64,000 nt of DNA from Pseudalkalibacillus hwajinpoensis (GCF_015234585.1 NZ_JADFCM010000001.1:806001-870000); one strand, 5' to 3'; counted from the first letter of the stretch, positions 33,486 through 42,259 are shown. Notes: generated by a model not told the origin, from the letters alone. Made by a program: numbers and translations.

Positions 33486-34247
33486 GTGTATCAAGAAGAA
33501 AGAATGCTAGCGATTTTAGATCATCTAAAAAAACACGGAAGAATATCCGTAGATCAAATTTGCGAGTTATTTCAAGTGTCAAGAGACACTGCGAGACGTG
33601 ATCTTGTGAAGCTTGAAGAAGAAGAAGCCGTTACGAGGACAAGAGGTGGAGCCGTACTTCCTCAGCTTCGTCATGAGATCCAGTCTTATCATGATCGCTT
33701 AAAAGTTGTGTCAAAGGAAAAACAGCGAATAGGCAAAATGGCCGCAGGCTATGTTAACGCAGGTGACGTCGTTATTCTTGATGCATCCACAACCGTTCAG
33801 TCATGCGCTGAATTTCTATTTGAAAAACAAGCAACAGTGATTACAAATTCCATTCATCAAGCAGATATTCTATCGAGCGGAAGTCATATTGATATTCATC
33901 TTCTTGGAGGCAAACTCGAGAAAGATCATCGTTTCCTATATGGTTCGGCTGTAGTCGAAAAGGTGGCGACCTACAATGCAGATATTGCTTTTATAGGAGT
34001 CATAGGAATATCAGAGCAGGGATTAACCATTGCTCATGAAGAAGATGGAATGGTTAAAAGAAAGATGATTCAACAATCTCAGTATGTTATCGCTCTTGCT
34101 GATAATTCAAAGTTCTATCGTTCTGAGTTTTTTACTTTTGCTCATCTTGAAGATATTGATCTTATTATTACGGATCAAATTCCTGAAGAGAAAGTGCAGG
34201 AAATGCTAAGGCGACATCAGGTTAAGCTCGTTGTTGCAGAGACTTAA
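33486..34247 (+). CDS. DeoR/GlpR family transcriptional regulator
   Basis: A 253-residue protein: DeoR HTH at residues 5-57 (ILDHLKKHGRISVDQICELF, VSRDTARRDLVKLEEE) and a sugar-phosphate-binding DeoRC domain (DVVILDASTTVQSCAEFL, NADIAFIGVIGI, NSKF). No adjacent sugar operon; the gene is monocistronic, so its targets besides itself are elsewhere. GTG start 33486. Confidence 0.88.
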   Translation: MYQEERMLAILDHLKKHGRISVDQICELFQVSRDTARRDLVKLEEEEAVTRTRGGAVLPQLRHEIQSYHDRLKVVSKEKQRIGKMAAGYVNAGDVVILDASTTVQSCAEFLFEKQATVITNSIHQADILSSGSHIDIHLLGGKLEKDHRFLYGSAVVEKVATYNADIAFIGVIGISEQGLTIAHEEDGMVKRKMIQQSQYVIALADNSKFYRSEFFTFAHLEDIDLIITDQIPEEKVQEMLRRHQVKLVVAET

Positions 34248-34296
34248 GTTTCTACAATGACGTCATATAAAGAGAGCTTATGATTTTCTAAAGAAT

Positions 34297-34335
34297 GGAC
34301 CGGCGTAACCAATTGGGCGTGACGGTCCGTTTTTT
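34297..34335 (+). terminator. terminator of the DeoR gene
   Basis: GGACCG...CGGTCC enclosing CCAATTGG, followed by GTTTTTTT. Confidence 0.72.
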
Positions 34336-34394
34336 TGTGTCTTAAAAGGGTAACTACTAGTATGAAGAGGTTCATCTAATATTAAGCATATTTA

Positions 34395-34446
34395 TTGGTC
34401 AACAATTTTTCATCTGATAAGATAAACTGTAATGATGATTTTTACA
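34395..34446 (+). promoter_or_regulatory. LLM oxidoreductase promoter with TGTAA-N9-TTACA operator
   Basis: TTGGTC (34395-34400), 17-bp spacer, TAAGAT (34418-34423). The repeat TGTAA (34428-34432) / TTACA (34442-34446) covers the predicted start site. The same element with the same spacing precedes two other genes nearby and, less perfectly, a third. Confidence 0.65.
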
Positions 34447-34465
34447 TTAAAGGAGCGGAAAGAAT

Positions 34466-35473
34466 ATGAAGTTAAGCGTACTTGATCAATCACCTGTATC
34501 AAGAGGCAATACGCCAACAGAAGCACTTAGAGAAACAACAGTACTTGCACAAGAAGTTGAGAAGTTAGGCTTTCATCGATTCTGGGTTTCAGAACACCAT
34601 AGTACGAAGAGTCTGGCTGGGTCTAGTCCTGAAGTCCTAATCTCACATCTGGCAGCGAACACAAAGCGTATGAGGATTGGCTCTGGTGGGGTCTTGTTAC
34701 CACATTATAGTCCATACAAAGTAGCGGAAAACTTCCGTATGCTTGAAACGTTAAATCCCAATCGTATTGATCTTGGACTTGGACGCGCTCCAGGAGGGAT
34801 GCCGAATGTTACAAAAGCTCTCGCTGGGGGAAACAGTATGGGGATTGATAACTATTTAGAGCAGGTGAACGAACTAGCTGCCTATTTAAAAGGGGAAGAC
34901 CCTGAGAGAATGAACGTACGAGCAACACCGCTTGGAAGTACGGCACCTGAGATGTGGTTGTTAGGATCAAGTGGGGCAAGTGGAATGATGGCAGCGCAGC
35001 GCGGACTTGCGTTTACCTTTGCACATTTCATTAATGGATATGGTGGAACGAATGTGGTTGACAAATATCGTTCTCGTTTTGTACCATCTGAATTTAACGA
35101 GACACCGAAAACAAATGTAGCTATATTTGTCATTTGTGGTGAAACAGAAGAAGAAGCAGAATATTTGGCATCTAGTTTGGATTTATCGATCTTATTAATC
35201 GAACAAGGAAAGTCAGGTGACGGATTTCCATCCCCTGATGAAGCGCGTAGCTTTCCATATACAGTGTTTGATAAAGAACGGATTCGGGAAAACAGAAAAA
35301 GAATGATCGTAGGTAGTCCGACCCAGGTAAAAAAACAAATTGAAGAATTAGCAAATGCTTATCAAACAGATGAAGTGATCATTAATACGATTACACACGA
35401 TTTTCAATCTCGACTGAAGTCTTATAAACTCATTGCAGATGCATTTCAAATAGATGAGAAACCCTCTTCTTGA
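34466..35473 (+). CDS. LLM class flavin-dependent oxidoreductase
   Basis: A 335-residue luciferase-like monooxygenase fold (LSVLDQSPVSRGNTPTEALR; FWVSEHHSTKSLAGSSPEVL; IDLGLGRAPGG). The MsnO8/YvbT-like subgroup is likely. It would use FMNH2 and oxygen; the substrate is unknown. Shares an operator type with the nitroreductase and Rrf2 genes downstream. AAGGAGCGG precedes ATG 34466. Confidence 0.87.
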   Translation: MKLSVLDQSPVSRGNTPTEALRETTVLAQEVEKLGFHRFWVSEHHSTKSLAGSSPEVLISHLAANTKRMRIGSGGVLLPHYSPYKVAENFRMLETLNPNRIDLGLGRAPGGMPNVTKALAGGNSMGIDNYLEQVNELAAYLKGEDPERMNVRATPLGSTAPEMWLLGSSGASGMMAAQRGLAFTFAHFINGYGGTNVVDKYRSRFVPSEFNETPKTNVAIFVICGETEEEAEYLASSLDLSILLIEQGKSGDGFPSPDEARSFPYTVFDKERIRENRKRMIVGSPTQVKKQIEELANAYQTDEVIINTITHDFQSRLKSYKLIADAFQIDEKPSS

Positions 35474-35502
35474 CAAAATGAACTGTAATAATTAGAATTA
35501 CA
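35470..35502 (+). promoter_or_regulatory. promoter of the IDEAL-Rrf2 operon with TGTAA-N9-TTACA operator
   Basis: TTGACA (35470-35475), 17-bp spacer, TAGAAT (35493-35498). TGTAAT-N7-ATTACA (35484-35502) is a perfect inverted repeat overlapping the -10, the layout of a repressor site. Confidence 0.75.
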
Positions 35503-35557
35503 CTATACCTTGACTCAGTTGGAACACAAACTAGTCTTCCAAATAAGGAGGTAAATG

Positions 35558-35908
35558 ATGATGAATCAATTACATCAACAAACTCAATATCAAAAAGGTG
35601 ATTGGGTAAAAGGAAAGTCAGTCCATGATGAACTAATTCATGGATATGTTGAATCTGTAAATAACTATCTTGGAACGATTAAAGTATTTGTTCTAGAATG
35701 TGATAATCCTGAAACTGTAGGAAAAGTAATCGAAACTTTCCAGAATCGTATTTCCCAGCTGGAGGAACCAAATTTTGAACAGGATGAATCCTTCTTGTTA
35801 AACCTTATTGAAGTTTCTTTAATTACGAAAGATAAACAATGGTTCATGGAACTTTCTGCACAACTTAAGCAGCTTCGACATGAGTCGGAGGAAGCAGTTC
35901 CCTGTTAA
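35558..35908 (+). CDS. IDEAL-like domain protein
   Basis: A 116-residue protein. The C-terminal part (FLLNLIEVSLITKDKQWF-MELSAQL) resembles the IDEAL motif found at the end of several Bacillus regulatory proteins, which mediates protein contacts. The N-terminal part (YQKGDWVKGKSVHDELIHGYVE) looks like a small beta-barrel. Function unknown. Three ATG codons in a row make the exact start uncertain. It precedes the Rrf2 gene by 70 bp. Confidence 0.6.
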   Translation: MMNQLHQQTQYQKGDWVKGKSVHDELIHGYVESVNNYLGTIKVFVLECDNPETVGKVIETFQNRISQLEEPNFEQDESFLLNLIEVSLITKDKQWFMELSAQLKQLRHESEEAVPC

Positions 35909-35978
35909 AATTTTCTTGCCAGCTACAAAAGAAGTACGATAGGATGGAAGTGGAAGAAAGTGTTGGGAGGCGCTGCAA

Positions 35979-36395
35979 TTGAATAGTGATTTTACTCTCG
36001 CCGTACACAGTCTGGCTTTGCTCGCAATTAAGCCAGGGCAGATGGCAACTAGTGATTATCTTGCCGGAAGTGCTTCTGTCCATCCCGTTCGTATGAGAAA
36101 AATTCTTAGTTTACTCAAGAAAAACGGTTATATCGTTTCAAAAGAGGGTGCTGGAGGTGGGTTTACTTTATCTTGTCGTGTAGAAGATGTCACGCTTGAT
36201 AAGATCTATAACCTTACTTCTATAGGTACTCTTCAACCAAGATGTCCTGATTCGAATCAGTATTGTCTTGTGGGAGCGAATTTATCAAATGTACTGGGCG
36301 ATATTTTTACAGATGCTGAGAATCATTTAACAGCATTCTTGAAACAATATACGATTCGTGATATTATTCAAAGCCTAAAACAAAAACAATTATAA
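35979..36395 (+). CDS. Rrf2 family transcriptional regulator
   Basis: A 138-residue winged-helix protein (FTLAVHSLALLAIK; SVHPVRMRKILSLLKKNGYIVSKEGAGGGF). Cys residues lie in RCPDSNQYCLVGANL, matching the CPVG position of the YwnA/SaiR group. The triple-Cys Fe-S ligand set of IscR/NsrR is not complete. Thiol-based sensing is plausible. TTG 35979 lies 8 bp from GGGAGG. It is the best candidate to bind the TGTAA-N9-TTACA sites around it. Confidence 0.87.
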   Translation: MNSDFTLAVHSLALLAIKPGQMATSDYLAGSASVHPVRMRKILSLLKKNGYIVSKEGAGGGFTLSCRVEDVTLDKIYNLTSIGTLQPRCPDSNQYCLVGANLSNVLGDIFTDAENHLTAFLKQYTIRDIIQSLKQKQL

Positions 36396-36412
36396 GTAAT
36401 TGTTTTTGTTTT
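36377..36412 (+). terminator. A/T-rich terminator with the Rrf2 stop codon as loop
   Basis: Perfect 16-bp stem (36377-36392 with 36397-36412; right arm TAATTGTTTTTGTTTT) and the loop TAAG contains the TAA stop codon. Confidence 0.7.
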
Positions 36413-36422
36413 ATATCTTAAC

Positions 36423-36441
36423 TGTAACAAAAAAAGTTTCA
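36423..36441 (+). promoter_or_regulatory. degenerate TGTAA-N9-TTTCA site upstream of the CNB-domain gene
   Basis: TGTAA (36423-36427) and TTTCA (36437-36441) have the same 9-base spacing and the same preceding AAC as the other three sites, with one half-site change. Confidence 0.45.
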
Positions 36442-36466
36442 ATAAAAACGTTGGGGGTGAGCAGAC

Positions 36467-36967
36467 ATGAGTACAGGTCTGGTGGTAAGAAATGAAGGAA
36501 GCAAGCTTAATATGAAAGATTGGAATCGATTAGAAAGATCCGGTCAGCTAATCAAGAGAAACAACGGAAGATTTTTGATAAAGCCAGAACATACAAATCG
36601 CGATGTATACATTATTAAAAGTGGTAGTATTGCCATTTATCATGCGGATAACATGAATGAGTCTCTAGCAGTTCTTGGGCCGAATGATGTTTTGGGCAAT
36701 CGCTCTATTTTTGTACATCAAAACTTGTATGCAAAAACAATAACTAATGTTGAGCTCATTCAACTTGATCAAACGTCCTATCGTGCTTTGTATCTGGCTT
36801 ACCCTGAATTAGCAATTAAACTAACAACGGAGCTATCAAGATTAAAATTAATCATTGATTTTCCTGAACGCACAGCAACTTCTTTTGTGAAGCAGGTTAA
36901 AAATGGATTTCAGAATTTGATTAATAAAAATACTAGCAAAAAGGGAAGATACTGCCACAATTGCTAA
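36467..36967 (+). CDS. cyclic nucleotide-binding-domain protein without HTH
   Basis: A 166-residue Crp/Fnr-type protein: residues about 20-120 form the cupin-like CNB fold (VYIIKSGSIAIYHAD; LGPNDVLGNRSIF) followed by the dimerisation helix (LAIKLTTELSRLKLII). The C-terminal DNA-binding domain of Crp/Fnr is missing. The chain ends KKGRYCHNC, a CxxC tail that could bind metal or be redox active. It probably works by protein contacts. ATG 36467 follows GGGGGTGA. Confidence 0.7.
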   Translation: MSTGLVVRNEGSKLNMKDWNRLERSGQLIKRNNGRFLIKPEHTNRDVYIIKSGSIAIYHADNMNESLAVLGPNDVLGNRSIFVHQNLYAKTITNVELIQLDQTSYRALYLAYPELAIKLTTELSRLKLIIDFPERTATSFVKQVKNGFQNLINKNTSKKGRYCHNC

Positions 36968-36986
36968 TGATTTTTTGTTTTCTAAC

Positions 36987-37005
36987 TGTAATGATATATG
37001 TTACA
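36987..37005 (+). promoter_or_regulatory. TGTAA-N9-TTACA operator upstream of the nitroreductase gene
   Basis: TGTAA (36987-36991) and TTACA (37001-37005), same spacing and same AAC prefix as the sites at 34425 and 35481. TATAGT follows at 37007. Confidence 0.65.
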
Positions 37006-37081
37006 TTATAGTATAGGTGAGATAGGTTATTAGACCATCAATAGAGAAATTTTATGGATAGAAAAAGGAGAGAAATAAACG

Positions 37082-37717
37082 ATGTCTGTTAGTGTACAAG
37101 AGAACAATCGAGTTCTAGATGTTATGAAAGATCGTCATTCTGTAAGAAAATTTGAGAAAGGAATCGAAATTCCTGAGGAAGTTATGAATGAGATTTTAAA
37201 TGCTACGATTGAAGCTCCGTCTTCTTGGAACCTTCAACATTGGAAGTTCCTTGTTATTGAAAGTGATGAGCAAAAAGAAAAACTACTTCCAATTGCTTTT
37301 AATCAGCAGCAAATCGTAGATAGCTCTGCTACTATTGTTATTCTAGGAGACCTTGAAGCTAATCTACATGCTGAAGAAATTTATGGCCAGGCAGTCGAAT
37401 TAGGATTTATGGAAAATGCTATAAAAGAAACGCTTGTTAGCCAAATCAATGGCGCTTACGAAAGAGAAGGCTTTGCTTTAAGCGAAGCAATCAAGAATAG
37501 CTCGTTGGCTGCAATGCAATTGATGCTTGCTGCAAAAGCAAAAGACTATGACACAGTGGCAATGGGTGGTTTTAATCCAGTTGCGCTTGTAGAAGAGTTT
37601 AACATTCCTTCACGTTATGTTCCAACAATGCTTATTTCTGTTGGTAAAGCAGCTGTTGAAGCGCATGGAACAGCTCGCTTCCCACTTGAGCGTGTTGTCG
37701 TGAAAGAAAGCTTCTAA
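37082..37717 (+). CDS. nitroreductase family protein (YodC/MhqN type)
   Basis: A 211-residue nitroreductase: MKDRHSVRKFEKGIEIPEE (FMN binding), EAPSSWNLQHWKFLVIE and the C-terminal GKAAVEAHGTARFPLERVV. It resembles the YodC/MhqN/HypO enzymes that reduce quinones and other electrophiles. It shares an operator with the LLM oxidoreductase and Rrf2 operon. Confidence 0.87.
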   Translation: MSVSVQENNRVLDVMKDRHSVRKFEKGIEIPEEVMNEILNATIEAPSSWNLQHWKFLVIESDEQKEKLLPIAFNQQQIVDSSATIVILGDLEANLHAEEIYGQAVELGFMENAIKETLVSQINGAYEREGFALSEAIKNSSLAAMQLMLAAKAKDYDTVAMGGFNPVALVEEFNIPSRYVPTMLISVGKAAVEAHGTARFPLERVVVKESF

Positions 37718-37731
37718 TCTTAAATCATGTT

Positions 37732-37760
37732 AAAGGAAGGGCACTGTCCCTTCCTTTTTT
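37732..37760 (+). terminator. nitroreductase terminator
   Basis: AAAGGAAGGG-CACTGT-CCCTTCCTTT followed by TTT. Confidence 0.85.
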
Positions 37761-37859
37761 CTGTCTTAACATAGTCTTGATAGCCAAACGCAATAGTCTC
37801 ACTACACTTATTTTTCATAGTGTTTCTAGCGAGCGTGTATTTGAGAAATGATGAAACGT

Positions 37860-37878
37860 CGGAATGATTTCCATTCCG
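37860..37878 (+). promoter_or_regulatory. inverted repeat upstream of bmrA
   Basis: CGGAATG-ATTTC-CATTCCG followed by TTTTCTG. It lies just upstream of a likely -10 TATACT (37903-37908) with a weak -35. It could be an operator or a short attenuator. Confidence 0.4.
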
Positions 37879-37936
37879 TTTTCTGATTTAACGATAAGAC
37901 AAGGTATACTAAGAAGAGATCGTAAGGGGGAATATA

Positions 37937-39691
37937 ATGGAACAAAAAGCAAATACGGAGAAAAAAATGAATTGGCGAGGACTATCAAAATTAATTCGTG
38001 ATACAAATCCTTCAAAGCCTCTTGTAGCACTTGCTATTGCATTGAGTATGATTGGAACCGTAGCTGGATTAATCGTGCCATTTTTTACGAAAAATCTAGT
38101 TGATCAGCTCTCAGGTAGCTCGCTTTCTTCGGGAGTTATTACATTATTAATTGCTGCCTTTGTTGTTCAGGCGATCTTCTCTGGTTTATCTATGTACCTC
38201 CTGTTGTATATAGGGGAAACAGTGGTAGCTCGGTTGAGAGAGCGTTTAATGAAGAAAGTCCTTTCCCTTCAAATAACTTATTTTGACAGCAATAGGGTTG
38301 GGGATACGACAAGTCGTATTGTGAATGATACTGGAGTAATAAAAGATCTTGTCTCGAATCATTTAATTAGTTTGTTAACGAGTACGCTGTCGATTGTCGG
38401 TTCTATTGGGATATTACTATACCTTGATTGGAAATTAACAGCCATTTTACTTGCGGTTGTCCCTATTATGATGATTGGGATTCGTTTTATCGGAAAGCGA
38501 ATGTATAAAGTATCAAAGGGATTGCAGGAAGAAACGGCTAAGTTTACAGCAACAATCACACAAGTATTATCAGAAGTTCGTCTTGTGAAATTCTCGATGG
38601 CAGAGAATGTGGAAGAAGAGAATGGGAAAAATGGCATTAAAAATGTCTTCTCTTACAGCATGAAGGAAGCGAAAATCTATGCCCTTCTTATGCCTCTTAT
38701 GACGTTATTGTTAATGGGGGTTCTCGTCGTCATTGTTGGCTACGGTGGCGTTCGCGTATCAACAGGAGAACTATCAGCTGGTGAGCTTGTCGCTTTTCTT
38801 TTATACCTTTTTCAAATTATTATTCCATTCAGCTCAATGGCAAGGTTCTTAACAGCAATCCAAAAAGCAATGGGTGCAACAGAACGTCTGCAATTTTTAC
38901 TTGATCATGATAGTGAAGAACGACTTAGCGGAGATGAAGTTGAAGATCCAGCAAAGATGCTTTCATTTCATAACGTTGAATTTTCCTATGGGAAAGAACT
39001 TGTGTTGAAAAAGGCTTCCTTTGAAGTACCACCAGGTAAAATCACTGCAATAGTTGGTCCAAGTGGTAGCGGTAAAACGACTACATTTTCATTAATTGAA
39101 CGATTTTATCAACCTCAAAAAGGTGAAATCGCACTTGGCGGAAAAAACATTCATGAATTTTCACTTGTTTCATGGCGGAAGCAAATTGGATATGTCTCTC
39201 AGGAAAGTCCGCTCATAGCAGGAACAATTAAAGAGAATATTGTCTATGGGCTAGAAGAAGATGTTTCGGATGAGAAAATTGAAGAGGCAGCAAAGCAAGC
39301 TTATGCCCTGCCTTTCATTCAAGATCTTCCAAACGGTTTTGAGACAGAAATTGGCGAAAGAGGAATCAAGCTTTCTGGTGGGCAGCGACAGCGGATTGCA
39401 ATTGCAAGAGCGATTGTTCGAAATCCATACATTCTTTTGTTGGATGAAGCTACATCTAGTCTTGATAGTACGTCAGAAGTTCAGGTTCAACGTGCGTTGA
39501 ACAATTTAATGAAGGGACGTACGACGATTGTTATTGCTCATCGTCTTTCGACCGTTGTTCATGCCGATCAAATCTTAGTTATGGAAAACGGTATTGTATC
39601 AGATCAGGGCACACATGAAGAGCTATATATGACAAGCCGTCTTTATAAAGAGCTTGCTCAGCAACAGTTTCAAATTGAAGAAAGTTTATAA
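37937..39691 (+). CDS. bmrA: ABC multidrug exporter BmrA-like (fused permease-ATPase)
   Basis: A 584-residue half-transporter: six-span ABC transmembrane domain (about 30-325) and nucleotide-binding domain (about 345-575) with Walker A GPSGSGKTTT, signature LSGGQRQR, Walker B ILLLDEATSSLD and H-loop AHRLS. Length and pattern fit BmrA (YvcC) of B. subtilis, a homodimeric drug exporter. ATG 37937 follows AAGGGGG. The regulator is unknown. Confidence 0.88.
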   Translation: MEQKANTEKKMNWRGLSKLIRDTNPSKPLVALAIALSMIGTVAGLIVPFFTKNLVDQLSGSSLSSGVITLLIAAFVVQAIFSGLSMYLLLYIGETVVARLRERLMKKVLSLQITYFDSNRVGDTTSRIVNDTGVIKDLVSNHLISLLTSTLSIVGSIGILLYLDWKLTAILLAVVPIMMIGIRFIGKRMYKVSKGLQEETAKFTATITQVLSEVRLVKFSMAENVEEENGKNGIKNVFSYSMKEAKIYALLMPLMTLLLMGVLVVIVGYGGVRVSTGELSAGELVAFLLYLFQIIIPFSSMARFLTAIQKAMGATERLQFLLDHDSEERLSGDEVEDPAKMLSFHNVEFSYGKELVLKKASFEVPPGKITAIVGPSGSGKTTTFSLIERFYQPQKGEIALGGKNIHEFSLVSWRKQIGYVSQESPLIAGTIKENIVYGLEEDVSDEKIEEAAKQAYALPFIQDLPNGFETEIGERGIKLSGGQRQRIAIARAIVRNPYILLLDEATSSLDSTSEVQVQRALNNLMKGRTTIVIAHRLSTVVHADQILVMENGIVSDQGTHEELYMTSRLYKELAQQQFQIEESL

Positions 39692-39692
39692 G

Positions 39693-39725
39693 AAAAGGTG
39701 TCGGGAGCTCCCGACACCTTTTTTA
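39693..39725. terminator. strong bidirectional terminator
   Basis: AAAAGGTGTCGGGAG/CTCCCGACACCTTTT, a perfect palindrome with flanking A- and T-runs, between bmrA and the AgcS gene. Confidence 0.9.
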
Positions 39726-39729
39726 AGTA

Positions 39730-41082
39730 TTAATTAGATACACCCGTTGAATGCGCTTCTCTCTTTTCTTCCTTCACTTTCTCCAGGAAGCGTTTTGTCT
39801 CAGCGACAACAACTCCTGAAAGACCGAGAAGTCCAATCAAGTTTGGTAGTGCCATTAAGCCATTAAAAATATCAGCTAGAAGCCAAACAACGTTTAGTTT
39901 TAATGTTGTTCCGACAAAAACGGCCAATACGAAAACGAGACGATAATATTTAATCGACGCGTCTCCAAAAAGATAAGAGAAGCATTTTTCGCCATAGTAA
40001 GACCATCCGAGAACAGTTGAATAAGCAAATAAAATAAGACCTATTGTAACGATAAGTGCTCCAGGAACACCCAGGAATTTCTCGAACGTCGCTGTCGTTA
40101 AGGCTGCTCCGTTCAAATCTCCACCATAGAGATCACCCATAACGAGCGCGATTCCAGTGATGGAACAGACAACAATCGTATCAATGAACACCTGTGTCAT
40201 AGAGACAAGTGCCTGACGTCCTGGGTAATCGGTTTTAGCAGCAGCTGCCGCAATTGGCGCAGAGCCAAGACCAGCTTCATTCGAAAATACTCCACGTGCA
40301 ACACCATAACGAATTACGGCACCAATGGCACCACCAGCAGCAGCTTCACCTGTAAAAGCGTCTGAGAAGATAAGGGAAACAGCAGCAGGAACAAGGCTAA
40401 GATTCATAAAGATCACGACTAGTCCACCAATAACATAAAATAAGGCCATAACTGGAACAAAGTAAGCCGTCACTTTACCGATGCTTTTAATCCCACCGAG
40501 AATAACCATTCCAGTAAAGAACATTAGGACAAGTCCAGTAATCCACGGAGCGATCCCGAAAGTAGCGACAGCATCTGCTACTGAGTTGGACTGTACCATA
40601 TTTCCGATTCCAAAAGCTGCGAAAGCACCAAAAAAGGCAAAAATCATCCCAAGCCACTTCATATTAAGTCCTTTATCAAGGTAGTACATCGGCCCACCGG
40701 ACATTTCACCATTCGAATTCACCGAACGGTACTTAACAGCAAGGATTGCCTCAGCATATTTCGTTGCCATTCCAAAGAGAGCACTGATCCACATCCAGAG
40801 AACGGCACCAGGTCCACCAACAAAAACAGCCGTTGCGACACCGGCAATGTTTCCTGTTCCGATCGTAGCGGCAAGTGCCGTCATCAAAGCCTGGAAGTGA
40901 GAGATATCCCCTTCTGCGTTTTTATCTTGTTTCTTCGTGAAGGCTTGCTTCAACGCATATGGAAGCATGGTAAACTGGAGAAACCCAAGGCGAATAGTGA
41001 GGTAAATACCCGTTCCCACAAGTAGGACGAGCAGAGGCCACCCCCATACAAATCCACTAATGTTATTTAATGCTGCTTCCAA
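39730..41082 (-). CDS. sodium:alanine/amino acid symporter, AgcS family
   Basis: A 450-residue protein with about ten or eleven spans. Family motif: ALMTALAATIGTGNIAGVAT, with SGGPMYYLDKGL and SNEAGLGSAPIAAAAAKT further on. Imports alanine, glycine or glutamine with Na+. TTG 41082 lies 6 bp from GGAGGAG; longer in-frame starts lack a site. A paralogue is at 49 kb. Confidence 0.9.
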   Translation of the reverse strand: MEAALNNISGFVWGWPLLVLLVGTGIYLTIRLGFLQFTMLPYALKQAFTKKQDKNAEGDISHFQALMTALAATIGTGNIAGVATAVFVGGPGAVLWMWISALFGMATKYAEAILAVKYRSVNSNGEMSGGPMYYLDKGLNMKWLGMIFAFFGAFAAFGIGNMVQSNSVADAVATFGIAPWITGLVLMFFTGMVILGGIKSIGKVTAYFVPVMALFYVIGGLVVIFMNLSLVPAAVSLIFSDAFTGEAAAGGAIGAVIRYGVARGVFSNEAGLGSAPIAAAAAKTDYPGRQALVSMTQVFIDTIVVCSITGIALVMGDLYGGDLNGAALTTATFEKFLGVPGALIVTIGLILFAYSTVLGWSYYGEKCFSYLFGDASIKYYRLVFVLAVFVGTTLKLNVVWLLADIFNGLMALPNLIGLLGLSGVVVAETKRFLEKVKEEKREAHSTGVSN

Positions 41083-41278
41083 TAAGAACTCCTCCTTTAT
41101 GTATCTTAATACTAAATATTCTAACAAATTACCACAATTACCTTTCAAATACAAAATAATTTTTTTAGGATGCTGTCGAATAATGATACAAACAAGGTTT
41201 TTACATCATCTTTGAAGCACTCTAATGGATGGAAATAAGAATATTTTGTATGGTAGATAAAGTAGAGGAGGATGCTAG

Positions 41279-42046
41279 ATGAAGTATTTTGATTTCACAA
41301 ATAAAGTGGCCGTCGTTACAGGTGGAGGCAGAGGGATTGGCAAAACAATTGCACGTGCTCTATCCGAAGCGGGAGCTACTGTCGCCATTGTTGGTAGAAC
41401 AAAAGAAGTTCTTGAAGATGCAGCAAAAGAAATAAGTAAGGAAACAAATAGATCAGTCGTTGCATTTGTAGGAGATGTCACGAATGAGGGAAGCATTCAG
41501 CAAATCATAAGTGACATTCATGAAAGCATAGGGACAATTAACATTCTCGTTAATAATGCTGGGAAAACTGTTCGAAAAACAATTGAAGATCTTGAAGCGG
41601 ATGAATGGGACGATGTGATGGAAACGAACGTGAAATCAGTTTATATGATGACTAGAGCAGTTCTCCCTGATTTAAAAGAAGGCGAAGGATCTAGGGTTAT
41701 TAACATTGCATCGATGGCAAGTGAAGTTGGACTTCCTTTTTCCACCCCGTATGGCCCAAGTAAAGCGGCTGTAGTGCAATTAACAAAACAGTTATCACAG
41801 GAACTCTCCCCACTCGGGATCACTGTTAATGCGATAAGTCCTGGCTTTATTAAAACGCCGTTTAACGAAAAAGCATTAGAGAATCCTATTCTTTTAAATA
41901 AAATCAACGGAAGTAATCCGATGCATCGAGTTGGTCGGTTAGATGAATTGATTCCAGCCTTTTTATCTCTTGCATCACCGTATGCGAGCTATACGACCGG
42001 ACAAAATATTGTTATTGATGGCGGAACGACTTCACACGCTTTCTAA
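41279..42046 (+). CDS. SDR family oxidoreductase
   Basis: A 255-residue classical short-chain dehydrogenase: TGGGRGIGKTIA nucleotide motif, NNAGKTVR, Ser in INIASMASEVG and Tyr-x3-Lys in YGPSKAAV, and ISPGFIKTPF. The nearest types are 3-oxoacyl-ACP reductase and gluconate 5-dehydrogenase-like; substrate unknown. GAGGAGG precedes ATG 41279. Confidence 0.88.
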   Translation: MKYFDFTNKVAVVTGGGRGIGKTIARALSEAGATVAIVGRTKEVLEDAAKEISKETNRSVVAFVGDVTNEGSIQQIISDIHESIGTINILVNNAGKTVRKTIEDLEADEWDDVMETNVKSVYMMTRAVLPDLKEGEGSRVINIASMASEVGLPFSTPYGPSKAAVVQLTKQLSQELSPLGITVNAISPGFIKTPFNEKALENPILLNKINGSNPMHRVGRLDELIPAFLSLASPYASYTTGQNIVIDGGTTSHAF

Positions 42047-42259
42047 AAAGCAACTTGAAAGAACAACGATTCCCATTTATAATAAATGTAACCTGAAAAG
42101 TAAAAGGGGCAAATTTTATGTTATCGGTGATTCTTAACTAACGTAATTTTATAGATGGATTGGCTTTTAAAGTAGCATGTATTCTATGCTTATTTAAATA
42201 TGCCTTCTGTCAATTTAGTTAAGAACACAGAAAAGCTCAAGAATGACAACAACCATTCC

